A stretch of DNA of 64,000 bases from Istiophorus platypterus (Eukaryota > Chordata > Actinopteri > Istiophoriformes > Istiophoridae). The position numbers and the translations under genes were made by a program. The notes below the pieces were generated by a model. The model had not been told where the DNA came from, ran no database searches, and was given only the letters and a program-made list of their open reading frames with translations. Positions 1 through 11,890 of this stretch are shown in pieces. The stretch covers positions 313,501 to 377,500 of the forward strand of contig CM029129.1 in NCBI GenBank assembly GCA_016859345.1, read 5' to 3'. Position 1 is the first letter of the stretch. Each line of letters begins with the position of its first letter.

Positions 1-545
1 TGACCTGGCTAGATGTTCTGAAGGGTTTTTTCCTTCACCACTCCAGTTGTCTTGCTTGGTCTTCCAGGCTTTTTGGTCTTGCTGAGCTTGCTAGTGCATT
101 CCTACTTTTAAAGAATTTACCAAATGGTTGATTTGGCCACAAGTTTCTGCCTCTGTTTTGTTTTTTCAGCCTAATGATTGGTTATTCGCATTAACACGTT
201 TCTGAAAAACCTATTAAAAGTTCCCATGACCAGCTACCAAAGCCACACTTGAAATCCAATCCAGACTTTTCATTTGTCATGAAATAACAAGGGAACAGGC
301 CAAACTTGGCCATGAAACTGATATTGTCCAATTCTTTCTGAGCCCCTGAAAATGAAGGACTATGTATGAAAATGTCTGTAATTTCTAAATGCTTAATGTA
401 AATTTTTTGTTTAAGCCTCTTGAACTACAGCTGAGTCTACACTTCAATCACATCATGATTCATTCATTTCAAATCCGTTGTGGTTGTGTACAGGGGCAGA
501 ACTGTAAAAACTTTGTCACATATTTATGAACCTAACTGTATATTA
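1..545 (-). mobile_element. Tc1-like transposon remnant (family A), 5' part
   Basis: Read on the - strand, bases 1-90 encode a Tc1-type segment with a recognisable G-R-P basic motif (KKPGRPSKTT), which in this superfamily lies between the two helix-turn-helix halves of the transposase. Bases 460-545 are a terminal inverted repeat of the fish family whose end reads, on the - strand, like TTAGGTTCATAAATATGTGAC. The same end occurs at 1790-1876, 13145-13222 and 61130-61205. Frameshifts and stops make it inactive. The remainder of the element would lie before base 1. Family recognition is from memory of fish Tc1 repeats. Confidence 0.65.
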
Positions 546-1559
546 GAGTAGGGAGGTAGTGGGGAGAAGAGGACAGCTGTTTGTTCTTTTTGAAGTCAAC
601 TGAAAAAAGTAAATGGATATAGAATAATGGATCACTGAAGAGGACAAAAACCAGGAGGGAGCAGTGATGCAGTATTAAGGTTGCCAGCAGCGATAAAGCC
701 CCAAGGAAGAAGGAGAACACCTACGCTACCAAGTTGGAGGGAGATGGACACATGCCATTTCCATGATTAATATTTTTTCAAGAGTTTTTTTATTTGACAG
801 CTGTGAAAGGGACAACCTGAAACCCAACCCAGAAGAGGTGTTTGGAACAAATAATCCAGGGCCTGAGGTCACACTAGATGAAGGGCTGGTCCCATTCAGA
901 GGTTCCTGTCCATTTAGACAATATGTTCCCAGAAAACCTGGAAAATGTGGCATCAAAATCTGAGTATCTTGTGACGGAAGGAACAGATATACATGAAATA
1001 TGCAAACATATACAGATAAACCTGTTGGAGCTGTGCCAGAGAATAATCAGGGCATGTGTGTGTTGCTGGAAATGACAGATGATCTACAGGGGCACATCAT
1101 CATGTGCGACCATTTTTTCACTTCTCATGCTTGGCCAAGAGTTGCTGCCAAAGAAGCTAACCACGGTGGAGACAGGCAGGAAAAATAAACCTGAGAAGTG
1201 TCCTGCACATCTTGGGACAAAGGACAGGGCAGCTCTCTCCTAAAAGTTTGACTTTAGTGAAAACACCAGAGTTGTATCATACTGTCCCAAGAAGAACAAA
1301 AATGTGATACTGAGGAGCACATTCCACAGGACAGTGTGTGTGAACATAGGGGTAGACAAATAGCCAGTAGTAATCCTCGATTACAATAAAAACAAAGGAG
1401 GGGTTGACAGCTTGGACAAGGTCACTGTTACCTTCGCTTGCAAGCAAATAACAGTCACGAGGCCCCCCCAAAAAAACTAACAAAAAACCCCCCAAACAAC
1501 CCTCCCTCCATATAATAAAGAGCAGTTCTGCAAAACACATTGCTGATTAGAGGGAGCAG
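546..1559. other. Unassigned intergenic stretch
   Basis: Only short, overlapping reading frames on both strands; none shows a recognisable domain. It lies between two Tc1-like fragments and is probably old repeat debris, but I cannot name it. Confidence 0.4.
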
Positions 1560-1790
1560 GGGGGAATGGTCAATATGGTTGGAGCTGACAGAACGGCTAC
1601 GATAACTCGGATAACCAATCTTTACATCTGTGGTGAGCGAAAACACATTTCAGAATTAACACACAAACAACTTTAAAGTGGTATCCACTCCTGTCAGCCA
1701 AGAACAGATATCTGAGGCTGCATTGGGAACAGGCTCACTAAAATTTGCCAGTTTAAGACTGGAAAACATAGCCTGGTCTCAAGAATCTGC
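1560..1790 (+). mobile_element. Tc1-like transposase fragment (family B)
   Basis: The + strand resembles the central part of a fish Tc1-like transposase, with V-G-A-D-R near the start, a P-L-L-S-A-K-N-like stretch at about 1685-1710 and an N-I-A-W-S segment at about 1765-1780. The W-S-D-E catalytic region is interrupted, the D codon being lost. It is the same family as the TIR-bounded copy at 50191-51095, in the opposite orientation. It is a non-functional fragment, abutting a family A terminal repeat. Confidence 0.6.
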
Positions 1791-1876
1791 TGATTCACAT
1801 CATGATTCATTCATTTCAATCCGTTGTGGTTGTGTAAAGGGGCAAAACTGTAAAAACTGTGTCACATATTTATGAG
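1790..1876 (+). repeat. Tc1-like family A terminal inverted repeat (solo)
   Basis: Nearly the same sequence as bases 451-535: it begins with CATGATTCATTCATTTCAA and ends with GTCACATATTTATGA. It lies in the same orientation as the first copy and is fused to a fragment of a different Tc1 family, so this is a nested or rearranged insertion. Confidence 0.65.
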
Positions 1877-2079
1877 GGTCCAGACCCTCATGAAAGAGTG
1901 CAATGCAACTTTTGGGATCAGGTGGCAGACAACAGTACAGCACAGTCAGGCACAACTTGAAAAAAGGCATCAAGCAACCTAAAAGCTGCATACAAGGGTT
2001 AAATTGAGGAACATTTCACCAACAGGGTTCCAACATGAATGCGGCGGGGCATCAAGCATATATCCAGTAACAGTGGTAA

Positions 2080-2885
2080 CCTAGAACCACCCACAGCCAA
2101 CAATGCCTCCCTGGCAGAGGAGCTCAATCAATTCTTTTCCCACTTTGTAAGAGCCATGTTTGAGCTACACCCCCACCTGCTGCCAACAACCAAATATTGA
2201 CCATACAGATATAGGAGGTGAGACAAATCTTCTGCTATTTGAATGCTAGGAGGGCGGGGGGGGGGGCAGTTGAGATTCCAGGGTAAGAGTGATTAGGGAC
2301 TGCATCTACCAGCTTGCAGATGTGTTGAGAGACATTTCCAATCTGTCCCTGTCCCAGACCACTGTACCTAACTGTCTCAAATCATGTGCAATCAGTGCCC
2401 AGACAAAGCCACATCAGCTTTTTAAATGATTACAGACCAGTGACACTCACCCCCAACATCACTAAGTGTTTGTGAGACTGGTTCTAAAGCACATAAAATC
2501 CACCCTCCCTCCTAATCTTCAACAGCACCAGTATGCTTGCAGAAAAAATAGGTTCACAGGAGAAACTTGTGCCACAGCCCTCTGCACAGCACTGACACAC
2601 CACAACCAGAGAGGGACATATCTGAGAAGGCTTTTTAAAGGTTACGGTTCTGCATTAATCACCATTGTCCCCAACAGGTTGTTCACTAAACTTCTCAACC
2701 TGGGTCTCAGCAACTCTGTATATGTCGATGAAAGACCTCCTATCCAACCGCTCACAGAAAGTCAGACTTGGTCCACACCTCTCCTCTAGTCTGCCCCTCA
2801 GCATTGGCACACCCCAAGGCTTTATGCTGTGTCCATTGCTGTATTCCCTTTACACATCCAACTGAATTGTTTAGCACATGCACAC
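2080..2885 (+). pseudogene. LINE (L2/CR1-like) reverse transcriptase remnant
   Basis: The + strand encodes pieces of a non-LTR reverse transcriptase in several frames. At about 2425-2465 is a D-Y-R-P-V-T-L-T motif. From 2466 an R-L-V-L-K-H-I-K-S-T-L-P-P segment is followed by a T-A-L-T-H-H-N-Q-R-G-T-Y segment. At about 2800-2850 a G-T-P-Q-G-F-M-L-C-P-L-L-Y-S-L-Y-T motif matches the RT fingers/palm region. The catalytic Asp-Asp motif is not seen and frames shift repeatedly, so it is dead. Clade assignment (L2/CR1 rather than RTE) is inferred from the style of these motifs. Confidence 0.7.
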
Positions 2886-3129
2886 TGCAGCAGTGAGATT
2901 ATGTTCTGAAAACAGCAGATCAACCAACATAGTTGGTGGGCTACCGTATACCATTTTCTGACTACACATAAACTAAACTTAAACTATAATAGACATTTTA
3001 TACTGGGTACCTCATGGATTCCCCACTGGGGACCAACAAAGCCTTTTTGATTGAATAATAGCACTATTTGTTTCTTGATTAATTTTTGTTTGTGATTTTG
3101 AATCTGCGAAGTATCTAGTAACCAAAGCT

Positions 3130-3265
3130 GTCAGATAAATTTAGTGAAGTAACCCTGATATGTAGTGGAGAAGTATTAAGTAGCAGAAGATAGAAATATT
3201 CAGGTAAAGTACAAGTACCTCAAATTTGTATGTAAGTAAAGTACTTGAGTAAATGTTACTACTAG
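3130..3265. repeat. Interspersed repeat with AAGTACTTGAGTA-type end (possibly non-autonomous hAT)
   Basis: Contains GTAAAGTACAAGTACCTCAA and AAGTAAAGTACTTGAGTAAA, a signature shared by a very common fish interspersed repeat. Another copy, showing the other end, is at 5560-6130. Superfamily assignment is from memory and tentative. Confidence 0.45.
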
Positions 3266-5559
3266 TGTTATATGGTAAGTCGTAGGTAGTTAAAAATGTT
3301 AATGTCCAGAATGGATCTGGTGGTGGAGGATCAGCTCAATTTATAAAAGAAATTACTTTCCTTTAGTTCAGTGCATTGATCATTGGGTTTACCCACATTT
3401 TTTTCAACCACTATAGTAATGGTGTATGGGCCTTATCATAGCAACACATTTATTGTACATGTATGTGGACAGAGGGTTGCTGCCCTTCTTCTGCTGCAGA
3501 GAAGAGGAGGAAATAAAGGGTTTACCTTTACCCATCAATCAATGGAGACAAGAAATGGGGGAATGCCACAATCTAATCCTGGAGCTGATACTGGGAATCA
3601 TTGAAAATATTTTAATATTAGTGCAACTGAGATGGATCAATTTCTAACAATTATTGGACCCAACATCAAAAAGATGGTCACAAATTACAGAAGTCCTATT
3701 AAAGCAAAAACTTGTGGTCACATTAAGGTAAGATTTTAATACATTAAATTATACAAATACTGTGTCCAGATCTCCATAACAATGGTTATAAAATAATATG
3801 AATTGTGTAAAATTTTGGCAACTCAAACCTAATTTGTTTCAAATAACACCAACTTCTGAAAATTTTAAAAAGAGTTTGATGTTTAAACATTATGTCATAA
3901 ACATTAAAACTTTATGACTGAATATGTGGGACCCTGAGGGTCACTCATATTTGCTCATAATATTAATCCTGCGCTGCAGTTTGCCCTTCCATAGACCCAT
4001 GATAGGCTGTGATATTTAGATGGTTAGAAGCAAATAGTGGTTGTCTGGCTTCCCACTGCTCTGGCATTACAAACCCAGACCTTTCATATGACTTAGGTGT
4101 GACAGAATGTCATGGGTCTAACTCCTTTTTTATTTAGGGAGCTCAGTTTGGCTTTTGTTCTATTTGTTTAATCAGATTTATTTTATTGATGGCACTTGCT
4201 GAGTGGCCTTTAGTGAACTTGTAATAAAGTCCATCCAACTTTTCATTCACAACTGTAATGTGGCTTTTGCTTCAGTGCCACTTCTGAATGCCCTGGCTTG
4301 TTGTAGTGGAATTTTCTCAGTCTGGGCGGGGGGGGTCCTCCTGCTGCCTCTGTTTCCTCTTCCTCTGGTTCCTGCCCTGACTCAGATTCCCCTTAATTGC
4401 CTGTGGTGCTAGAAGTAAGGTACATTAAGGCTGGAATCCTTAACTTACCTGAAGATGTTGACAAACCTGGGGTTGAACCCGTCTGATAAATACTTGTCCA
4501 GGAAGCAACATCTTTTGGGAGAGCCACATTTTTAACCCCAGACTCCCAAGGGCAAGAAATGTCGTTGAAAATTCCTTTGGCATTTTAGCAGCCAGGTGAT
4601 GGATCTTCCAGAGAAGGATCTATGTCCACCCAAAGTTTCTACCTGATCTGTCCTTGATTGATGCAAACAACATCATGAATAATGAGGCAGTCCACAAATT
4701 TCGGAAGGATGGGGACAATAAATAAAAAACTCACCCTTCTAGACACTCTGTTGTTAGTTACTTTCTAAACAATCATCTGATACCAGTCAGAACTCATTGG
4801 AAGTGACATCGATTGTTTAACTGCAATCTGTGATATTTCAATAAAACACAACACTATGAAAAATCATGATTTATTTTGTCTCTATTTGGGATATTTGTGC
4901 AAGAAATGACTGCCTGCTAAAAACACACCGCCCTCAACATTAGACATTTCAGTCACAGTAAATGCTGATGCTAGCTAACATCAGCCTCTGAGGTAGCTGT
5001 TTATCTCAACAAAGCTGGCTACATATCTAGGGTGCCCTAGCAAAGTGTCTCATAATAGGGCAAATGTTAGACGTTAAACGTTAGAAAACCTGCAAATCCA
5101 CATTTGGGAGAGTAAAGTCTGAAAATTCATTGCTCTTTTGCTTAAAAAATGACGGAAACAAAAATAATCAATTATGAAAGAAAATAGTTACAGATTAATT
5201 TTCTGTTACTCAACTAATCAATTAATTGACTGACTCTTTTGGCTCTAATGTGAAGAATGAAAAGTAAACTGATAGTAGTATTGGTTTTTGTCCTGACTTG
5301 TTTTGTGATTTTCTCCTCTACTTTTATTTTTTGAGGGCAAAAAACAAACAAACCTGTACAAAGTTTGACAGGTTTGCATAGTATGTCCACATTCTATTTA
5401 ATTGTTTGTAGGTCTACCTTTATGCATGGTGGACCTATCAGGTGCAAGACTATGTTTTGTGTATCTCCATCCAAACTTGTAACTTGAAAACAACATTGGC
5501 ATTGGACTTACATTGCCAACAGGCTTACACATTGACACCAACCCTGTCATATATTGATA
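3266..5559. other. Intergenic, nothing recognised
   Basis: No reading frame with a recognisable domain. Short GC-skewed pieces near 4320-4400 and AT-rich sequence elsewhere. I see no splice-consistent exon. Confidence 0.4.
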
Positions 5560-6130
5560 GTCAGTAGTGGAAGAAATATTCAGATTCTTTAAGTAAAAGT
5601 GGAAAAAAACATAGTGAAAATATTCCACAAGTAAAAGTCCTGCATTTAAAAACTTACCAAATAAAGTGAGCGTTATCAGCAAAATTTACTTTAAGTACAA
5701 AAAATATTAGTACTGGTAGGTTGAGTTAATGTTATCTGCTTTGTTTACTGTTGGGTAGTTTAATCTACAACAATGTATTGTACTTTATATGACCATCAGA
5801 TGTTTGTAACAACACTGTCCTGTGACAACAATGCATAAAAAACTTTTAATGAGCTCACAAAAACAGAAATAATATATTATTTACAAAAAATAATATATTA
5901 TTTAGATTAAGAAGTAGGGGAATTTTCTCAAACCATTAAGGGTAACACTTCATCCCTGAGTTTATCACAAAAATTAAACAATCGACAAATTTGGAAATTT
6001 ATAGTTTTCACTGGACTGAAGGGTATGAAAATTGTAATCTGACACGTAACTGGTAAATACAGCTGTCACATGTATTGGAGTAAAGAGTACAATATTTCCC
6101 CTTGAGTGTAGTGAAGCAGAGAGTATATTA
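5560..6130. repeat. Interspersed repeat, fish AAGTAAAAGT type (possibly non-autonomous hAT)
   Basis: The left part reads CAGTAGTGGAAGAAATATTC, AAGTAAAAGTCCTGCATTTA and TACTTTAAGTAC. The right part has GGAGTAAAGAGTACAATATT with a following TAGTGAAG. These are typical successive blocks of one abundant fish repeat. The internal AT-rich segment at 5870-5905 holds a 12-bp inverted repeat of TAATATATTATT. It is a degenerate copy. Confidence 0.45.
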
Positions 6131-7490
6131 TGAATGTTTAACTTGTCAACTTATTAAGTTAAGAGTGACTGTTTAAAATACACAAGAGTTTACAGAAGTG
6201 CGCTGCCAACCCATTTCATTTTCAGCTAAGTAACATTTACTGATGTGTCTTTTTTAATTTATAGACATACTTGTTTTTTAACCCCCACCCAAGCCCAAGT
6301 CGAAACTAATGAAGTCGACACTTAACCCACCCAAATTCGACAATAAATTATCGAATCACGATGGGTGGTATTAAATGTTTGATGTTAGCCCCCCCCCCCC
6401 CACTCCATTCTGCAAAATGCCAAATAGTACATTTTGAATTAGGGCTTGAAACTATTCGAAGCTGCTGGTCATGTGACTCACGATGTTTTTTACACCTTAC
6501 TTTTAGTTCTTTTATATTGGCTTGTCACAGGGATTCGTCCTCTACCATTGGTTGGCAAATATTTGACTGACTGTCACCATATATGTGTTGGAGTTCCCAG
6601 GAGTACAGTATGGAAGGGAGAAGGCTTTTATGAAGTGAAATGAAGGTAAAGAAGATTTTTTTTCCATCTCACTTTTAAACATGGTAGAGATCTAAGCTTT
6701 TGATTGTTTATAAAAAACATGACATACAAATGTCAGCATGTGTCGTAGTTGAAAAGATGACTTCAAGTCAACATGAGTCTTGATAAGGAATTTTTCATTA
6801 TAATTATAAAAGCATGATAAGGAAGAATGATAAGGTGCTGAGACATTAACTACTTCTGAAGTCTGTTTCTGTCTATTTTTATAAATACCCCTTTGTGTTT
6901 GGGCTTCCAGAAGAAGATATGCTTACAGTTTTAGAACGAAGATGCGACATGTTGAACAGCATTCACTTTATGTGTGTGTGCCCTATCTGTTTATGTCTCA
7001 TGAATGTCAGTCTATAGACTATTCTAGGACAGAGCCAACATTTTTCTAATATTTCTAGACATTCGGTTTAAAAACTGTATCCCTTTATCCAAATTTTTTG
7101 GATTGCTGTGCAAGCACTCCCCACTCTCTGTACTCTTTGACATGATTCTTAAGTATTGGTAAAAGAGGTTAGTTCAAGTCTGTTGTGGGGACTGGTCTGT
7201 GGCATAATTTGCAAATTTTAAGTTACCCTATTCTCCTCAATGTTTGTTTGTTTTTGTGTGTTCATGCTAAATTCCTGCCTGCATCTATACTGTGGGGAAG
7301 AAGGCAAAGCGTCATCCCAATAATGATAAATATTGCCATAAAAAGCGTAATTTGTGACAAACAATAGAGCTTAATATTAATCAACAGATGTTTTTCTATC
7401 ATCACACGACATATATCATCATACCACACCGCTCAAGTTGTAATCTATTAACTATGGTTAACATACCAGTATAGATTACTACAGAGTGCA
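6131..7490. other. Intergenic, nothing recognised
   Basis: AT-rich; it contains a C-run (about 6390) and only short unconnected reading frames. No gene or named repeat identified. Confidence 0.4.
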
Positions 7491-7494
7491 GTTC

Positions 7495-8040
7495 CAGATG
7501 AAGAAATACCTGCAGAAAGTGACAGGAGAAGAGAGGAGAGAAATACAGGAGAGAGAAGAAGCAAAGTTACTAACTTTCATTGATGGGATATAAATACATA
7601 TAGATGGGAATGGAGAGGAGCTCTGTGCATCAAGGGAAGGCCCCCCAGCAGTCTAGGGCTATGACAGCATAACTAGACAAGCCTGAGCCAGCCCTAACTA
7701 AAAGCTTCATCAAGCACAAAGGTTTTAAGCCTGCTCTTAAAGACAGAGAGTCTGGCCCCCAGACCCATACCGGAAGATGGTTCCACAGTAGAGGAGCCTG
7801 ATAACTGAATGCTCTGCCCATTCTACTTTTCTACTTATCACAATTAAATCTGCATTCTGGGAGTGCAGGTTTGTAGTGGGGTAATAGAGTAATATTAGCT
7901 ATTTAAGATATGAAGATATCTTATATGGTGCCTCACCTTTAAGGGCTTTGAAGGTAAGGAAGAGCATTTCAAATCTATACTGGATTTTACTAGGAGCCAG
8001 TGCAGAGATGCTAACACAGGACAAATATGATCACTTTTTC
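7495..8040 (-). mobile_element. L2-clade LINE 3' end (5'-truncated)
   Basis: On the - strand the C-terminal tail of an L2-like ORF2 is readable: a segment beginning I-S-P-V-L near 8030 continues to G-R-A-F-S-Y-Q-A-P-L-L-W-N at about 7820-7780 and R-L-K-P at about 7730. It is followed by an untranslated tail rich in CT near 7500. Several in-frame changes break it. The same C-terminal block occurs on the + strand at 11320-11640. Confidence 0.75.
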
Positions 8041-8513
8041 CATCATCAACTCATGGTTGAGAAAACCATGCTATAGAACAAACATATAATTTTTTAAGCA
8101 GTTTTTAAATACTGTTAGTATCATATATGTGTTTAGCTGTCAGATCCATAATGGAATATATTGTGTTATCTCCTTGTTTCTTCTATAACATATAGGCCAG
8201 TGGTCACACATTTTTACTACCTCCATAGGTTTTCTGTTTAGTTTAAAGTATTTTTTTAGTTTATATAGAGTATATAATTCCATGGCTTGTTGCTGTTGTT
8301 ATTTGCATTTATCTAGCTAAATAATTAGTGTTTGCGCATTTGAAAAACAGCACCTGCAAAATTAATAAGCTCGCCAGCCACATGTAACACTTTGGCTGTA
8401 CGAATGGTTGCTTTCCAAGTCATCCTTATGTAAAAGGTTATGGCCCATATTGTGTGAATTTCTTGTGAATGGTTAGAGCCGGGAAAACCAGATAAATTGA
8501 TGGGAAAACAGTT

Positions 8514-8560
8514 AGCTAGTAGTGCTACATAGCATTAGAAGCTAAGTAGCACTACTAGCT
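8514..8560. repeat. Perfect 15-bp inverted repeat, 17-nt spacer
   Basis: AGCTAGTAGTGCTAC at 8514-8528 is the exact reverse complement of GTAGCACTACTAGCT at 8546-8560. It can form a stem-loop on either strand. No gene around it is recognised; it may be the remains of a short inverted-repeat element. Confidence 0.8.
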
Positions 8561-9641
8561 GCATATCAGCGGATCCACAGTAAGGGTAATAGCAAAGAGT
8601 TGTGTTGTAAGGTGTAATTTTACCAATCAGAAGAAGAAGAGGTAGAAGAAAAAAAATGCTTAAAAGTTTTATGTTTTCTACATGGCAAGAAACTGTCAAT
8701 AAGTTAATTTGTCTCAAAAGTAGCTTTATACCCAAGACAATCAGTGAGGGTTAGGAATTTTAAGTGCTGGCAAAACATACATTTGGTCATCTGTTTTTTC
8801 AGGGGGGAATCCATGTTAAAATAAATCTCTAAAGTTATTCATATCATGTTTTTGAGAATATACAGTGGAAACTGTTCATAGTGATCATGGTGTTTAACCT
8901 CCTATATGGAACAGATCAATGTCTATACAAGTGCTGTTATAAAAAATTGCATATAGTAATAACATAGTCAGCTGACAGTGTTCATTTGTGGTCTTTTCAT
9001 GCTTGACAACATGTGTTAAAAAATAAATGAAAATATATATATATTATGTGACTGCCACTGATTTTCAAATATCAAAAATTTTGGTATTCATGCCCCTACT
9101 TTTTATATTGTTCATTCTTTTTATGTAACTACAGAACTAGAAAACATTTATTCTGCTTTTCTATGTCAGATCTAATGAAGGGAGATGATGATTTTAAAAA
9201 TCACAACAATAATTTCAATTATTCTTATTTTCCAGCATACATTCACTGATGGCCAGGCTTCCACTGAACAGCCCTGTATTAAAATCTATTGCTGAGCAGA
9301 TTATGAATCAGTTCAAGTGGTACTAGTTGCAGGGGTTGATCAAAACACCCTTACACTGAATTGGTTAAGCAAAATTAGGGACCCAAGCTAGGCTATTAGC
9401 AATGTAAGCAATCGACCAATTAACCATGGCATGAGTGGGAAGATTGTGATATGGAACATGTGCATGTGAAAGTGTGGAAGTTCAAGCAATAGAACAATAG
9501 TTATGAGAGAGCTTAGTTTAATTGCTTAATTGCTTCACACAACCAAGAGCAACCTAGATCAGTTCCTTCTCAATGCATCCATGTTGCAAAGGATCAAGTA
9601 AGTGTTTTTGGATTGTGTATCAATTCTTTTTCGTTCAACTC

Positions 9642-9659
9642 TTTTTTTTTTTTTTTTTT
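9642..9659. repeat. Poly-T tract
   Basis: Uninterrupted run of T. It could be the A-tail of a retroposed copy on the - strand, but I see no body attached to it. Confidence 0.7.
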
Positions 9660-10699
9660 ACAATGTTTCAATATCCCATTCTTAAAATATATAATGAGAT
9701 AACTAGAAAGAGACTGAATTCAATATCGATTTGAATTAATGACCAGACATAGCAGTGAATTAGATTGCTTTCCACTGGATACCCAAAGCATTATGTAAAT
9801 ATTGTGATTAAAATAAATACTTTTCTGAATGAACTTCAGATTAGGCTACCCCTTTAAAATAATGGTTTTGACAAACAATCATATTCAGTAATTACAATGA
9901 TGATAAATTTAGTACTTTGGGAAATAATTTTAGTTAGGATGTATGGTGTTGTAAGACACCTTCCAGTGCTGGAGGACATACCTTTAACAGCTTAATCTCT
10001 CTTCAATGCTAAGGATGGGCATTTTGAAAGCATGCATCTCCCATCACATCATCAGGTGTCTCATTCTAAAAAGGGCCTCAAAAAAGATGATCAAAAACCA
10101 CTATGCCCCTAAACGTGTCAATATTCATGGCAACTCATTTCACCAGTAAGAGATTCTGAGGTCCTTTTGAGGGTTGGTTTGAGGCTTTGCCATTAAACCT
10201 GCACACAGACCAGAAATGGTCAGCTGGAAAAAAAGACAGCCTCATGGTAACTTGCAGCACTCTATGACAATCTAAATTATTAAAAATCATTAGAAATTAT
10301 AAAGTGTTTGTTACTAAGAGGCTACAGAATTGGTCAAAGTTGAATATATTTTATTTTATGAAATATTTAAAAGCGCATATATTGACTGGTATACTTTGTG
10401 GATATTTGACATTTAAAAACAGCTATGAGTTCAGATTTTAATTATTAATTTCTAATAATCCTATGTCAATATAGGATTTTCATGTTCTGCCGACAGACTC
10501 ATAGGTGCAGCAAGGTGGTAAGGTGGAGCATTTAGGTTTGATTGATTGTGGCTCTGAGGGAAAGCTAGCCTGGAGGATGAGTTTCCACTGTAACTTAGGT
10601 CAGACATATTTAAACCTCCCTTATGAATCGAATTCCCTGAACATAAGCCTTGTTAACTGGTAATCTGGCTTTATGAAACACCCTTGTGGCTAGAGTAAC

Positions 10700-11890
10700 A
10701 TCCATGTATACATGCTTCAGATCAGTAATCACCTCTCTTTCCTACCCTGTCATTTTCGGTTACTTACGTTATTGATAAATCCTCCCTATACTCAAAACTT
10801 AGTCATGAATGAGGCACGAGTTCCACAAGGTTCTGTGCTTGGACCAGTTCTAATCACCTTATACATGCTTTCTTTAGGCAGTAATATTGGAAAACACTCC
10901 ATAAACCTCAATTTTTATGCAGAAGATACCCCATTGTACTTATGAATGAAGCCCAATGAAGCCAATCATTTAGCTAAACTTCAAACAGTGATTAAGGACA
11001 TAAAGATCCGGATGACCAGCAACTTTTTGCTGTTAAAACTAGACAAAACTGAAGTTTTGTGCTTGTCCCCCAACACCTCAGGAACACATACGCTAATGAC
11101 CTTCACTCGATGGCATTGCCCTGTCCTCCAGCACCACCATTAGGAATCTTGGAGTTCTGTTTGATGTACTTTGAAGCCCTCATATAACAAACTTCAAAGA
11201 CTGCCTCTTTTCACCTATTTATTATAGTTATATTTTTTTTCTTACTTCTGGGCTGGATCATTGCGACTAATTATTATCAGACTGTCTAAACAAAACTTTA
11301 ATACTCTCCAGCTGTTCCAGAATGATGCAACACGAGTACTGACAGGAACTAGGAAAAGAGATCATATTTCTCCTGTGTTAGATTCTCTGCATTCTCTGGC
11401 TCCCTGCAAATTCCAGAATTGAATTTAAAATCCTCTTCCGCAGCTACAGAGCCCTTAATGGTCAGGCCCCATCTTAACTTAAAGAGCTCATAGTGCTCTA
11501 GTATCACCCCACACTGAGCTTCCAGAATGCAGGCTTAGTTGTGGTGGCAGGAAACTCGAAAAGTAGACTTGGAGTTAGAGCCTTCAGTTATCAGGCTCCT
11601 CTCCTTTGGAACCTTTTGATAAAGCATATAGTTAGGGCTGGCTCAAGCTCAGCTTGAACCATCCCCTAGTTACACTGCTATAGGCTTAGACTGCAGGGGG
11701 ACGTCCTATGATCTACTGAGTTCCTCTCTCCTCCTCTCTCTTTCCATCTGTACATATTCATATCCCATTAAAGCTTCTTACTTACTTGGCCTCTTTGCTC
11801 TCTGGTCGTGTTGTGCTTCCTTGTCGCTTTCTCTCTCTCCCTCTCTCAACCCAGCCGGTCAAGGCAAACCCCCCTATACTCTGGTTGCTC
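10700..11890 (+). pseudogene. L2-clade LINE ORF2 C-terminal half and 3' region
   Basis: The + strand encodes the back half of an L2-type reverse transcriptase. V-P-Q-G-S-V-L-G-P is at about 10820-10850. The catalytic block reads F-Y-A-E-D-T at about 10912-10929, where the first Asp of the usual YADD motif is Glu. After a stop at 10943 come M-K-P-N-E-A, then S-N-F-L-L-L-K-L-D-K-T-E-V at about 11015-11055. Further 3', R-V-L-T-G-T-R-K-R-D-H-I-S-P-V-L lies at about 11330-11380 and S-Y-Q-A-P-L-L-W-N-like residues at about 11590-11615, then the CT-rich 3' region ending in AACCCAGCCGGTCAAGGCAA. Stops, frameshifts and an internal deletion near 11170-11220 make it inactive. Confidence 0.85.

Larger units (their letters stand above)
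8041..10699. other. Intergenic, AT-rich, with one perfect 15-bp inverted repeat
   Basis: No gene-like reading frame. The stretch includes the inverted repeat at 8514-8560 and a poly-T run at 9642-9659. The rest is AT-rich sequence that I could not assign. Confidence 0.4.
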
